Both the position numbers and the translations under genes were made by a program. DNA of 64,000 bases, taken from contig JAUICP010000003.1 of NCBI GenBank assembly GCA_030427805.1, forward strand, positions 381,758-445,757, in the 5' to 3' direction. The DNA is from Bdellovibrionia bacterium. Its GTDB lineage: Bacteria > Bdellovibrionota > Bdellovibrionia > Bdellovibrionales > JAGQZY01. Below the pieces are notes generated by a model. The model saw only the letters and a list, made by a program, of their open reading frames with translations. It searched no databases and was not told where the DNA came from. This document shows, one piece after another, positions 45,020 to 55,774 of the stretch (the stretch's first letter is position 1; every line of letters begins with the position of its first letter).

Positions 45020-48000
45020 TTATTCGAAAAGCCCCTCAGTATCCTCGTTGAAAGTCTCAAAGGCCGTTTCGCTGGAAAGGTTATTACTCTCCAACCAAGG
45101 GACTTGAAGTGCTTCTGAGTTAAGCATTAGGTTGAGTTGAAAATGGGTAGAACTATGGCGATCACTTTCTGTGGCAATCTCTTGAATCGCCAAATTCATT
45201 TCTCGCTCGAAAGTCGCTATCTGATTAAAATTATGGTGAACCCGCGCTTTTAGGTCAGAAAAAATATCCTGCTTAATACCAAGCGCTACTGGAAAGAAAA
45301 AGATTTTCTTTAATCCTTCGGTCAGGTGGTAATCCTTCGCACGCTTCAGATCCCCCACCCGGGTTACGGCCGCATCACACCCTTTATCACTCAGACAAGC
45401 AAAACTATTGCCGAGAAGCTCCTGAGAAAGCCCAGTCATTATGTAATTAAAAACACCAAGCGGCTGTTGTGATTTCGGATTAAAGAGAGTTGGTGCTAAC
45501 CCCTCGTAGGGGTTCATTGTATCGGGACGCATCCTTCGCTTTAAATACCCGTAGACTTCTACCTCTTCTGGCTCCGAAATATCGGCAAAGAGAAAGGGTT
45601 TTAGAGACGCCCTGACCAGGTCACTGGCCTCTATTCGATAGGTTTTTAGGCAGGAACTCGGGTTGAGACTCGACTCCTTAAGACACTCTGGTCGCTGGTA
45701 GTCATATATAGGGATATCGCCCATTTTATAGAGAATGAGCTGGAAGTGGGCCGAATAGTACTGAACCTTAAAAAAGGCTTCAGAGAGCTGATCTTGCCAC
45801 TTCCCCATTTGATTTTTAAAGCTCGCAGTCTCTTCGGCTGCGGGCCGAGAGTTATACAATTCCAAGGCTTCACCGAGAAACTGCTCCTCACTCGTTCCCG
45901 ATTCAATTTGAAAACTAATGCGAGGAAACTTATTACTAAAATAGCTATAGGGCTTTCCATCAATCTGTACTTGGAGACCCGAATTGTTTCTCAATCGACC
46001 AGGAATAGAAATTTCAACTCGCGGGCGAATCTCCTTACTACCATCAAAGCTCCAGGGCTTGAGATAACTGTTTGTGGCCTCAAATTTGGTCGGGTGATAA
46101 TAAAGCGCAATGGCTGGCAAGCTTTCACCTGAAGAATTCTGATATCCAGTCGAAAGGTGGTTCCTCACTCTTCTCATGAGATCGAGCTTGTGAAAGTGAT
46201 AAACGACCTTGTTCCCGATTTTTTCAAAATGATCAAACCCCTTATAATTGTCGGGGTACCCCTCATCAAATTTTAAACTCTCATTGGCACTTTCGAGACT
46301 AACCTCACCCTTTTGGATTCCTTGAGCCAACTTATAGATATCTTTCAGGTACTCCCTTTCATACTTGATAAGGGCCACTTGCCTTTTTCTTTCGGTCTCA
46401 ATACGCAAGCTCTGACAAGCTTCAGAAATTTCGTGGATCTGTACAACGCGAGTGATAAATAGATTCGACACCTTTTCGGCCTCATCAATTTTACTTTGAA
46501 AGGCTGATAAGTCCTCTTGAGAATGCTCTTTGGCAATCTGATAGAATCGCTTAATCAACTTCATTCTGTCTAAAAATTCGGTTCGATGACTATCGAGCAA
46601 TTCGGCAAAGGGTACAATATACATGCCGTCTTCTTCAGCATCAATATCAGAGAAAACCTCTGAGTAGTAATTGTATCCGGAGGGAGCTCCTGGGCTACTG
46701 CCACCTTTAAAATAGGTTTCAAAAGAACCTTGGGTAAAGTCATCGAGATCTTCGAATCGCAGGCTCTCGGTGTAATTGGGATTAAAACAAAACCCAATCA
46801 AATTCTGAAATTCACCGGTACTGAGATAGGTGTCAATCAACTGATTTGTGTAAATTCGGTAACGATTTATATTCTGTTGAATCAATCTCTCGTAGGCTTG
46901 GTCAAGAAACTCCTTAACCGATGTATTGAAAGCTGAATATCCGTCAATGGCGATCGAGTAGTAAAATGATAGTATCAGTTCGTGGGGATAGAGCCTATTC
47001 AGTTCCGTAGTAAATTTGAACCATGGCCTACGGTAGCCCCTAAAAAATTGGGCCATAATACTTCGCGCCGAAATAACGAATTCAAACCAAAGGATCTTTA
47101 TTCTCTGGTTATAATTCATCTTAGACATTTGCACCATTAAAGGCATCATTAAGGCGTAGGTAACCACCATTTCGATATTGCGATCGACACTGGCAAAGTA
47201 CTTATTGATTTCCGAAAGCTGGCTTGAAGGAGCCAGGCTCAAACTCAAATCCTTTAATAGATTCGTATTTTCTGTAAACTGCATCCACTCTTCGCCGATG
47301 AGCTGTGCTTCGTAGAGAAAGTTATCAAAGATGGTCGAGTTAATGGCCTCCTCACTCAATGACGAGCTGGTTTTCTCAATAAACTTCCGACGCATGAACT
47401 CATTGGTCGCTTTGACTTGTTCGGCCATCTTTAGCTGCAGACCGGATTGGGCGATGGGGTAGAAGTTCGTTTGAATGCCGAGCGCTTCCCGCATCTCCAC
47501 AACTTCTTGGATGCCAAAATCGGCTTTGTAGATACTCATAGCGAAGAAGAAATCGACCCGAGAGTTTTCGCTCTTCAAGAATTCGAGATCGATGTTTAAT
47601 TTCTCAATCATATTAATGCCGAGCGGGGTTCTCTTTTTCAGGGCCCCTAGTTGAGTTTCTTCATAGGTATTGATGGTATTATTAATATACGCTCTAAAAG
47701 CATTCTTCAGCTCAGGTGACTTTTTTAAGTGATTCGTAAAAAGCCCAAAACTCATCGCCTTAAGGGAATTCTCAATTTCATCATTCGTCTCACTGCGAGG
47801 TTTCCAAGGCTCGATATAAAGTAAAAAAGATAGTATATTTCCATCTGAAAGAGACTCACTCTTTTCGGCCACCTCACCAAGAAGAATCATATGGCGACGG
47901 TAGAAAAATTCATCATTGCCAGTTTTAAAGAGGTCTGATTGAGCCAGTTCCTTGAACCGAGCAAAATAGGCATCTAACACAAAAGTAGGAGCTCTTGAAT

Positions 48001-48553
48001 TACCCAAGTCGAAGGCGATAAACATTATTTTATAATAATCGACGAGCGAGGTTTCATGGGCGGTCGCAGCGATTACCACAAGCTCATCCAGGTAAGGCGT
48101 GCCCCTGAGTTCACCAAGGGATCGACATTGGGACTCATCACTCATACATGGGTTTACATAAATTTTCTTAAACTCACTCAGGTCACTCCCATTGAGCTGA
48201 GAGGATTTATGTTGTTCCGTAAGAATTCGACTTAATAATGAGAGCGCTTTTATAAAGCCACGTGTTTTAGGCGCTTCACCAGATTGAAAAACCTCAGAGT
48301 TGAGAACCCGTGGTCGCAAGACTTCTAGACACTCCTCAGCTGACTTCTCTCCACCTTCAAAATCCCTTAAAAGCTGATCAATTTCTTCGTCACCTGATTG
48401 GGCAGTTAACTTATCGGAAGTTTCAAAAGAAACTTCCGGCGCTGGGCTTTGATGATCATAGAGCGGATCACTGTAATCAACTGAACAAGCGCTGCTCAGA
48501 AGTAAAATAGAAAGTCCTATAAGGTGCCAAAGGCACTTATTCAACTTCTTCAG
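45020..48553 (-). CDS. Giant lipoprotein, paralogue of the upstream gene product
   Basis: About 1,177 residues. From a CTG at 48553 the product begins (M)KKLNKCLWHLIG with lipobox SSAC, and GGAGGG lies eight bases upstream inside the end of the preceding gene. The ATG at 48604 in the same frame lacks a ribosome binding site. No known family. It is helical, with a pair of cysteines and an AATAHETSLVDYYK block near 140-160 that aligns with AIATAQDDVISYYR in the upstream protein. A MPLMVQMSK ... RRPWFKF block also matches PNMMMLIYLMAK ... LSPWFSF. It is the third gene of a leftward operon headed by a metzincin gene. Confidence 0.65.
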   Translation of the reverse strand: MKKLNKCLWHLIGLSILLLSSACSVDYSDPLYDHQSPAPEVSFETSDKLTAQSGDEEIDQLLRDFEGGEKSAEECLEVLRPRVLNSEVFQSGEAPKTRGFIKALSLLSRILTEQHKSSQLNGSDLSEFKKIYVNPCMSDESQCRSLGELRGTPYLDELVVIAATAHETSLVDYYKIMFIAFDLGNSRAPTFVLDAYFARFKELAQSDLFKTGNDEFFYRRHMILLGEVAEKSESLSDGNILSFLLYIEPWKPRSETNDEIENSLKAMSFGLFTNHLKKSPELKNAFRAYINNTINTYEETQLGALKKRTPLGINMIEKLNIDLEFLKSENSRVDFFFAMSIYKADFGIQEVVEMREALGIQTNFYPIAQSGLQLKMAEQVKATNEFMRRKFIEKTSSSLSEEAINSTIFDNFLYEAQLIGEEWMQFTENTNLLKDLSLSLAPSSQLSEINKYFASVDRNIEMVVTYALMMPLMVQMSKMNYNQRIKILWFEFVISARSIMAQFFRGYRRPWFKFTTELNRLYPHELILSFYYSIAIDGYSAFNTSVKEFLDQAYERLIQQNINRYRIYTNQLIDTYLSTGEFQNLIGFCFNPNYTESLRFEDLDDFTQGSFETYFKGGSSPGAPSGYNYYSEVFSDIDAEEDGMYIVPFAELLDSHRTEFLDRMKLIKRFYQIAKEHSQEDLSAFQSKIDEAEKVSNLFITRVVQIHEISEACQSLRIETERKRQVALIKYEREYLKDIYKLAQGIQKGEVSLESANESLKFDEGYPDNYKGFDHFEKIGNKVVYHFHKLDLMRRVRNHLSTGYQNSSGESLPAIALYYHPTKFEATNSYLKPWSFDGSKEIRPRVEISIPGRLRNNSGLQVQIDGKPYSYFSNKFPRISFQIESGTSEEQFLGEALELYNSRPAAEETASFKNQMGKWQDQLSEAFFKVQYYSAHFQLILYKMGDIPIYDYQRPECLKESSLNPSSCLKTYRIEASDLVRASLKPFLFADISEPEEVEVYGYLKRRMRPDTMNPYEGLAPTLFNPKSQQPLGVFNYIMTGLSQELLGNSFACLSDKGCDAAVTRVGDLKRAKDYHLTEGLKKIFFFPVALGIKQDIFSDLKARVHHNFNQIATFEREMNLAIQEIATESDRHSSTHFQLNLMLNSEALQVPWLESNNLSSETAFETFNEDTEGLFE

Positions 48554-51500
48554 TGTACTTCCCTCCAAATTCAGCAGGTAAAAACTGACCATCAGTAGAG
48601 TCATTAACTGTGGTCAATTGACTGGTGAAGTCACTCAACTTAGTGGTCGAAATATAAATGGGAGCCTCGACAGTGGTACCTGAAACAGTGATCGTTTCTT
48701 TATCGACGACGACACTCTCCTCTAAATTAATTTTGAACTCAGAAATTTGATACTTTGGGTCGATTCTATAACTATTCAAGGTATCCATAAACTGCTGAGC
48801 CTTTCGCGCATAGTCAATTGTCTTCGGTAGGTACTCGCTTTTAATGCGCACCTTGATCTCAGAAGAGGGCTTAAAGAAGAAATTAACAAGAGACGTTTCT
48901 GTCTCGTAGTAACTCACGGCCTCATCGAGCCAGAGAGTTTCAACTTTCGTAAAATCGGGATCATCCGAAATAATCAAATGAAAGATTTTGTCAAACAATG
49001 GAAGCTTCCTTTTTGACTTCTTCTCCATTATGAACTCATCAAGAAGGGCACTAACCGGATACTTCTCATGGGTTCCCGTCCATTGAAGATTCTCGATATC
49101 AAACTGATCAAGATTGAGTAAATTCAAAACCTTAAAGCCCTCTTCGACGATATCAGCCGAAGTCACATTCATACACCCTGAAGCATCCAGGTCTTCACAG
49201 GCTCCTGGTGTTAAAGAATAGGGACTCATCTTATAGAGCTCCGCGAGCATTTCGAGCTTGCTCTTAAAGAAAAAGACATTGGTCGTTTGCTCATACCAGT
49301 CCAGTTTACTAAAAAAGAATGAAAGGCCCCTTTTAATAAAGTCTTCTTTTCTCTCGGCTTCTTCGAGGGTGAAGTCCACACGCACAGGGTCTACATCAGA
49401 ACTGGTCAGTACCGACCACGTGTCGAAGTCTGGCAACATAACTCGCAATTGCGGATAAACGTCTTTCAAATAGGACTTCATGCGCACAAGCATGTCGAAT
49501 TTTCTGAATTCGTAGATCCGTTCAGTGACCTTGCCACGAAAGCCCCGATTCCTGATTCCATCAGGAAAATCTGTATCACTCAATTTATGATGATCTTGAT
49601 CGAGTACTTCCTGACGGAGTCGATTGTAGGTATCATCATCGATGCCATCCCAAGTCTGAATACTCGGGAAACTGGATTGTAGCGAAGAAATCTTTTCTGA
49701 TTTCTCCTGCCCTTCCAATTTCGAAAGCGCATTTTTTTCCTGGAGAACTCGCAATTCAATGATGTCGTCGTAGACCTTCGCCATAAACTCTCGCTCTTTA
49801 CGAATAAGAGCGTTTTGCAACATGTATTCACGCTTCACCAGCAAATGATCACATCCATCGAGTCGTAAGTGCATTTGATGAGTACTTCGAATAAGACTGG
49901 CCTGAAGATCTTCTATTTGTTTAAAAAGGGCCATTAAACCCGGCATTTCCTTTTTCTCATACTCAGCCACCATATTTATCATATGCTTCATGTGTATGAT
50001 TTTCTTTTGCAGGTGAGTGCGTATTTTTCGAATTTGTAGGGTTAAGGATTGACCGCGGTAAAACTCATTAATGAGTTTAAAGTAGGTTCCACTGGTCGTG
50101 ATTGTACCCATTGAAACGTATTGAGTGAGACTATCAATATCTGTAAACAGTGTCTGACTTCTCTGTTCAAACTCATAGTCACCAGAATCCATGAGATGAG
50201 CCAATTCATCGGCTTGAAAACGCCTTTCTTCGCCGCAAGCGAGCTCCAGGTCACGGTAGTCTTTCGAATTCTGTGTGAGAAAGGAGTTAAACTTACTGAC
50301 TTTATCAACGAGCCCATCAGCTGCCGTAATCTCTTTCTGAAAATACTCTTCAATGAAAGCCTTAAAGAAACTGTCGTAATCAATGGGTATTCTCTTATTA
50401 TTCGAAAAGGTACTAAAAATCTCCGTTGTCAGTGCAAAGTGAAAGGCATACAGAAGCTGCATCTGATTAAGACCCACTTTATTGTTACCAAAACTAAACC
50501 AAGGCGAGAGATTTCCATCTAAAAAGAGGCCGATAATGAGAGCGGGGTCAATGACATAGGTTCCCCAAAAGGTTTGAATCTCTCCTCGGAACTTTTCTTT
50601 GGCCATAAGATAAATCAACATCATCATATTCGGATAAACAGCCAAGTATTTAATATTCTGTGAAAGACTCTCAAAACGCCCTTCCAACAACTGGTAAGGA
50701 TCATTTTGAATAAGGCTAGCACTTCCATAGCGCTTGAACTGTCGATCTAAAAAAGTTCGAAGTCTTCTTATTCTATTATTAAGAAGGCTATCCCACTGGG
50801 TGTGAAGATTCAGAGTTTCGTTAACAGCTCTCCTTAAAAGTACTAAGCTATCCGCATAGCGCTCACTATTGTCAAAAAACGATCGCATCCGACGATTCGT
50901 CTTAATGATCATGTAGACAACCTGTACCTCAACATAGTCTGTGACCACTTGAATAATAGCCTCTTTGTCTTTGTTAGTATTTCTCCAAAACTTAGAGGCT
51001 TGATCGATAGTCATATGATCATTGAATAAACGATCAACAATGTAAAAGTATTCGTTGGCAGGAAAGACCTTTGTGAGTTCGAGGTTTTCAAGTGTTTTAG
51101 CTAAGTCGCCGTCACCCTGGATATCTTCAATGATAAAGCGAATTCCCTCATTTTCTAGATCCATTTGCCGATCGATAGTGTCAACGAGAAGCTGATTCAC
51201 CTGCTCGTCTTCGTAGAGATAATAGCGACTGGCTTGATCGATGAGGTGTTGAGCACTTTCTTTAAAAAGATCATCTCCGTGACGAGAAAATTCCCAAGGA
51301 TTAAAGTTATCTATAAATTCTCGGTAGGACACAGAGTTGGGGTCAGCCCCTTTGAAGTCGATTAGAATATTGTGAAATACTCGAGAGAGCCGTGTTAATG
51401 ACCACTGGGGAAAGGCCTCTGGCTGTTGAGCCAAGAGTCTACCGTACTCTTGGGCGCGCTTAATAAAGTAGAAATCGAGTTCTTGATCCCGAGTCCTATT

Positions 51501-52043
51501 ACTCATGTCCATTGCCATCATGAGATAGCGGTAGTAAGAAATGACGTCATCTTGGGCTGTGGCAATTGCGACAGCTACTTTGCGGCTGCTCGGGTCCATG
51601 GCAAGAAGTCGAATATTTTCACATCCGCCTTCAAGATTCTCATCACAAGAGCGATCGAGCATCCCTTTGTAGTGATCCAGTACCGAATTTTCTTTCAGAA
51701 GCTCAGGGTTTTTACTATTCACTCGCAAGATCGCTTCGTTATAGATCCCAAGCAAATCAATAAAAGACTGCTGTTGATTGAGGTCGGGCTTAAGGTACAT
51801 CTCACTATCAAAATAGTCTCGCTTAATAGGCAAAATGACTTTTTGTAAAAGTTCATTAGAATCATCTGTCGCCAGAGCATCGCGATACATGGCGTTTTGC
51901 TCTAAAACCAGCTGCGAAACCACCTCTGGGCTTTGTTCAAAATCAATTTGCGTATCGCCGACCGGCCCATGGGTAATGCGGTGAACCTCTTGCGTACAAG
52001 ATAAAAACAAACTACTAAGTATAAGTAATAATATAAGTCTCAT
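48537..52043 (-). CDS. Giant lipoprotein, first of two tandem paralogues
   Basis: 1,168 residues from ATG 52043, five bases after the metzincin stop. Earlier in-frame codons overlap the previous gene. Signal peptide MRLILLLILSSLFLSC with C16. Mostly helical, with many Tyr, Phe and Met; no known domain. Conserved features shared with the next gene include a CDEN...C pair, the AIATAQDDVISYYR block, a PWFSF block and CEDLDASGC near the C-terminal third. Lipid anchoring to the outer membrane is likely (Ser/Thr after Cys, no Asp at +2). Co-transcription with a protease suggests a joint outer-surface or periplasmic complex. Confidence 0.7.
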   Translation of the reverse strand: MRLILLLILSSLFLSCTQEVHRITHGPVGDTQIDFEQSPEVVSQLVLEQNAMYRDALATDDSNELLQKVILPIKRDYFDSEMYLKPDLNQQQSFIDLLGIYNEAILRVNSKNPELLKENSVLDHYKGMLDRSCDENLEGGCENIRLLAMDPSSRKVAVAIATAQDDVISYYRYLMMAMDMSNRTRDQELDFYFIKRAQEYGRLLAQQPEAFPQWSLTRLSRVFHNILIDFKGADPNSVSYREFIDNFNPWEFSRHGDDLFKESAQHLIDQASRYYLYEDEQVNQLLVDTIDRQMDLENEGIRFIIEDIQGDGDLAKTLENLELTKVFPANEYFYIVDRLFNDHMTIDQASKFWRNTNKDKEAIIQVVTDYVEVQVVYMIIKTNRRMRSFFDNSERYADSLVLLRRAVNETLNLHTQWDSLLNNRIRRLRTFLDRQFKRYGSASLIQNDPYQLLEGRFESLSQNIKYLAVYPNMMMLIYLMAKEKFRGEIQTFWGTYVIDPALIIGLFLDGNLSPWFSFGNNKVGLNQMQLLYAFHFALTTEIFSTFSNNKRIPIDYDSFFKAFIEEYFQKEITAADGLVDKVSKFNSFLTQNSKDYRDLELACGEERRFQADELAHLMDSGDYEFEQRSQTLFTDIDSLTQYVSMGTITTSGTYFKLINEFYRGQSLTLQIRKIRTHLQKKIIHMKHMINMVAEYEKKEMPGLMALFKQIEDLQASLIRSTHQMHLRLDGCDHLLVKREYMLQNALIRKEREFMAKVYDDIIELRVLQEKNALSKLEGQEKSEKISSLQSSFPSIQTWDGIDDDTYNRLRQEVLDQDHHKLSDTDFPDGIRNRGFRGKVTERIYEFRKFDMLVRMKSYLKDVYPQLRVMLPDFDTWSVLTSSDVDPVRVDFTLEEAERKEDFIKRGLSFFFSKLDWYEQTTNVFFFKSKLEMLAELYKMSPYSLTPGACEDLDASGCMNVTSADIVEEGFKVLNLLNLDQFDIENLQWTGTHEKYPVSALLDEFIMEKKSKRKLPLFDKIFHLIISDDPDFTKVETLWLDEAVSYYETETSLVNFFFKPSSEIKVRIKSEYLPKTIDYARKAQQFMDTLNSYRIDPKYQISEFKINLEESVVVDKETITVSGTTVEAPIYISTTKLSDFTSQLTTVNDSTDGQFLPAEFGGKYTEEVE

Positions 52044-52048
52044 AGCGC

Positions 52049-55000
52049 CTACCACAGTATATAGTCGAATGCTTCTTGGGTGAAAAATCCATTGAGAAGG
52101 GCCGAAGAACTGATAATCAAACCAATCCCCTTCATCGTCTCTTCGCAAACTTGTGGATTACTTTCTTGCCAATAGGTTTCAAATGAAGTTTTCACAGAAT
52201 CCTCAAATCGGATTCTAAGTCCCTTGTCAGTCGCTATACCACTGAGAACCTCAAATCCGACGAAGTCATTATTTGTTTCATTAAAGAAGGCGTTCAAGCC
52301 ATCTCCATCTCCATATACGCAGTTCCGTAGGATTGACTGGTATTCTTCGTCGATTCCCGCACGCACGGAAACTCCAGTGAGTGGGTCGTCATGCTTAGAA
52401 GTATAATTCATCTCTAACGACCAAATGTATCCAAAGGCATCATTCACAAAACGAAATCGAGTCATTGGTAAAAAGAACTGACCCTCTAGCCCCTTCGCCA
52501 ACACTCGCCCCTCAGGAAGCAAGAAGGCGTATGGTAAGTCAATTTCTTGTCTCTTCGCAAAGTCCATATAAGTGGTTTTAAATTTGAAGACTCTGGTTGG
52601 TGTTCTTCCTTGAGGCGGATCTAATTTAGAGAGAAGGACCGGTGTCATTCTAAAGTTAAATTGCGTCTGAGATCGAAGATTATCGATATAATCTTGAGGA
52701 AAGCGATTGGTCTTATCATTACTCAAATAATTACTGCTAAACAAGAACGATGGCAGATAAAACATGAGACGACCCATTTCGGCCGATTCCTGATCAATGG
52801 TTCCACCAAATCTTAAACTATTTTTAACGGCAGCATTAATGGCACCCATGAATTCGTATGGAAAGAGGGTCTGCATGGAGTAACGAGCATCTGTATTACT
52901 GTACCTTTGAATCGGTACTTGCCATGGCCCCCACATAAACCAAGGAGTCGGAGTACTGATTGCCAAAAGTGCTGACAGCCGAACCGGGAGGAAGCTAATT
53001 TCTCTATAGCGTCCGAAAATACTCCCCCAGTCTCTGGCAATATCTCCACCACCGATTCCAGAGGCTACATAACCAGCATCATAATCAACAATATTGTAAT
53101 CACTCCCCTTGCGTTCAAGAAGTTTCTTAAACTCAAGAAGAACATACTGACTCGCTCGACAAAGATTGTGGATTTCAGACTTTTCTTGCGAGTTACCATC
53201 GACATAGCTCAGGGTTTTAAAGGCATCTTTTGTTGATGCTGGAGCGAGCTCTGGATTCAGACAGTACTTCGAGAAGTTATAGAGGCTATCCTGGCTGGCG
53301 CGAATCGCACTAAAGGCGTTAGCGTACTGCGGATTATTGTCGATTCGCACCCTCATCTCATCGTAAAAACTTCGAGCATGGGAAAACGACCTCAAACTAT
53401 GGTACCAAAGATAGTACAGTCTGCGATCAGGATTATCACCACGTGCACTCGTAAACGCATTGAGACTGTATACAAGACTCTCTTTGTAATCTTCCATAAT
53501 AGATTCAGCAATCGTGAAAGCATCGTAACCACGATCCCACCTTCGACAATAGGGATCCATTGCTAGGGAAGCTTCAATGTCAGAACACGCTTCAAAGTAA
53601 GTGGTTTTCATGCCCTCATAGTCTGAATCAGGTGGAACATCAGGAATTTTACCGTTATCAGGAACCTTCGCGAATTTAAAATCATCCATACCCGGCTTAA
53701 AAACGGGGTACTTTTGATTGTAAAGATACTCCACCACTAAGCGATCGTGGGGCCCAGGTACAAGCTCATCCTTGTCGTATAAAATTTCGGTACGACCACT
53801 ACTGTAATCCATAACGGTTGTGTAGTTCTTGTAGTTGTCTTGAGCCATTGTCGTTAGGGTTTCCATGTATTTTTCAGGAACAGTTCCTTTTTTAGGAAGG
53901 TAGTTACCTTTAAACTGGTGACCGAGACCAAGAAAATGACCGATCTCGTGAAGAGTTAATCCCTTTACGACCGCATCAGCTGCTTTTTGCTGGTCGATGC
54001 GATTTCCGCGGGCGATTTGCGAAGCAATTCCAGCATGCCACTGGGGTACAACTTCGTTAAAACTCCGATCGGCGTCAAAAATATGGGAGAACCTAGAACT
54101 ATTAATTTCTTCACTGACAACTTGATAACGTCTTTGCTCCTGCTCCACCGCCGACATTTCACTAAAGCCGTCGCCCAAATAGAATTTGGCAAAATTTTGC
54201 GAACCCGCCGAAGAAAGATTAAAATCCCTTTCGAATAACTCATTCTGATTCGGCAATACTCCATCTGATTCTTTGTAAAGATAGTCATCTTGAATGTAGC
54301 GGGAGAAGTCGAAAGAACTGAGAAAACTAGAAAAATCGGTCGTCTGAGGTCCCGCTCCAGCGATTGAACTCAGGCTCGAAGTCAATTCAGCAATTCGTGA
54401 CTCTCTTTGCTCGCGCTCGGCATCGGTTTCATTGGCTGGGGCATTTCGCAAAGACTCAAGCTCCTGAAGTCTCGCGCTATAGGCCATTGAAAGAGTCGAA
54501 TTCAGTTTATCGAGCCCTTCTGGAGAAAGCATGTATTCGAGACTGGAGTCACCAAATAGTCCGCGTAGAGGTTTTTCAGAATTTTGCAAATTAAAAAACT
54601 TATGCAAGTGGAGTCCGTCGATCGGTGCGCGAGCGGCGTAACTCGCACTCGGGGTATAAGCTCTTACAAAGCGATCAATCAAACCACCGTAAAGAACAAC
54701 TCCTCCCCAAAGAATCTCACCATTTCGTACATCGGCTGATGCTAAACCAATTCCAAGCCCAGAATGGGCTGAAATTTTGCGGTCATCGACCCAGTTAATT
54801 GTTGGGTATCGAAGATCTAATGGGTACTCAAGCTCCTTATCGGCAACCACAAATGGTTTGTGTCCTTCGGGAGAAGCCCCCGTATTTTTGAAGAGGGTGT
54901 TCCAATCTTCAACGGCTTCGACGGCAATTTTTCGATAGTGGTCGGGAAAGCCGTTAAGATAGATCGTATGTGTTTTAGAAAGGTCCCAGTGCCCGGCATA

Positions 55001-55774
55001 AAGAACGGGTTCCGTTCCCTCTACTTTTTTACCAAGAATATGGAGTGCATTGAGAAACCTAGAGTTTCTTTCATCATAGGGCGTTTTCTTAAAATCAGGA
55101 TTGTGCTTAAAGGTTTTAAAGTTGACGCGAAACTGTCCCTGAAGCTCAGAAGAAAAGCCAGAGTGCATGGCTTCGACGGTAAAGCCAAGAAATCCATTTT
55201 CATGATCCCATTCAATTTCTCGTACATCGATAGTTCGGGTACTTCGCCCAAAAAAGTTCATATAACCAGCGTGAAACTGAATGTTTTTTAAGTTGAGATC
55301 CATGTAGGGTCTGCGGTTCCAAGGATCTCTTTGCGTGTTTTTTATATATTTGTTGGTATCCCGTCCGCGACTATCGATTGCAGGTTCGTAGTGGTAATGG
55401 GACTCAATGGGAATAGAAATAATCTTAGTCCACTGACTCCGATCATCGGGATAACTGGGGTTAATCTGATGACCAACAACGGCCGACTCAGTAATGACCC
55501 ACTCCACATTACAGTGCATGGTTTGGGTAGCAGCACCGTGGGAGAACCAGTAATGAGCGTACTCCCTTTCGCGAATAGGCGCCCAAGCACAAAGAAACGT
55601 CTTCGGCTCCGTTTTGCCATTGGCCTTTGCCGAATTCACAAAAAAAGTTTTTGGAATTCTCTCATCCAAATTGTTAATGGGTGGCTCTTCAATACCCGGT
55701 CGTGTGAACGTACAACTCGCGAGCAAAGTCAGCGCTATGAATCCAATTGATAAACCTAAAAGACGATCTCTCAT
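52049..55774 (-). CDS. Metzincin-type zinc metalloprotease lipoprotein
   Basis: 1,241 residues from ATG 55774 (AGGGA five bases upstream). Lipobox LASC. The zinc motif HEIGHFLGLGH is complete: H609, E610, H613 and H619, followed about 45 residues later by TTVMDYSS, a Met-turn. The region before it (DLRYPTINWVDD, LASADVRNGEILWGG) resembles the DUF4953/DUF5117 type of large secreted metalloproteases. No signal for self-cleavage was seen. A long C-terminal part (about 750-1241) is unknown. First gene of the operon with the two giant paralogous lipoproteins. Confidence 0.88.
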   Translation of the reverse strand: MRDRLLGLSIGFIALTLLASCTFTRPGIEEPPINNLDERIPKTFFVNSAKANGKTEPKTFLCAWAPIREREYAHYWFSHGAATQTMHCNVEWVITESAVVGHQINPSYPDDRSQWTKIISIPIESHYHYEPAIDSRGRDTNKYIKNTQRDPWNRRPYMDLNLKNIQFHAGYMNFFGRSTRTIDVREIEWDHENGFLGFTVEAMHSGFSSELQGQFRVNFKTFKHNPDFKKTPYDERNSRFLNALHILGKKVEGTEPVLYAGHWDLSKTHTIYLNGFPDHYRKIAVEAVEDWNTLFKNTGASPEGHKPFVVADKELEYPLDLRYPTINWVDDRKISAHSGLGIGLASADVRNGEILWGGVVLYGGLIDRFVRAYTPSASYAARAPIDGLHLHKFFNLQNSEKPLRGLFGDSSLEYMLSPEGLDKLNSTLSMAYSARLQELESLRNAPANETDAEREQRESRIAELTSSLSSIAGAGPQTTDFSSFLSSFDFSRYIQDDYLYKESDGVLPNQNELFERDFNLSSAGSQNFAKFYLGDGFSEMSAVEQEQRRYQVVSEEINSSRFSHIFDADRSFNEVVPQWHAGIASQIARGNRIDQQKAADAVVKGLTLHEIGHFLGLGHQFKGNYLPKKGTVPEKYMETLTTMAQDNYKNYTTVMDYSSGRTEILYDKDELVPGPHDRLVVEYLYNQKYPVFKPGMDDFKFAKVPDNGKIPDVPPDSDYEGMKTTYFEACSDIEASLAMDPYCRRWDRGYDAFTIAESIMEDYKESLVYSLNAFTSARGDNPDRRLYYLWYHSLRSFSHARSFYDEMRVRIDNNPQYANAFSAIRASQDSLYNFSKYCLNPELAPASTKDAFKTLSYVDGNSQEKSEIHNLCRASQYVLLEFKKLLERKGSDYNIVDYDAGYVASGIGGGDIARDWGSIFGRYREISFLPVRLSALLAISTPTPWFMWGPWQVPIQRYSNTDARYSMQTLFPYEFMGAINAAVKNSLRFGGTIDQESAEMGRLMFYLPSFLFSSNYLSNDKTNRFPQDYIDNLRSQTQFNFRMTPVLLSKLDPPQGRTPTRVFKFKTTYMDFAKRQEIDLPYAFLLPEGRVLAKGLEGQFFLPMTRFRFVNDAFGYIWSLEMNYTSKHDDPLTGVSVRAGIDEEYQSILRNCVYGDGDGLNAFFNETNNDFVGFEVLSGIATDKGLRIRFEDSVKTSFETYWQESNPQVCEETMKGIGLIISSSALLNGFFTQEAFDYILW

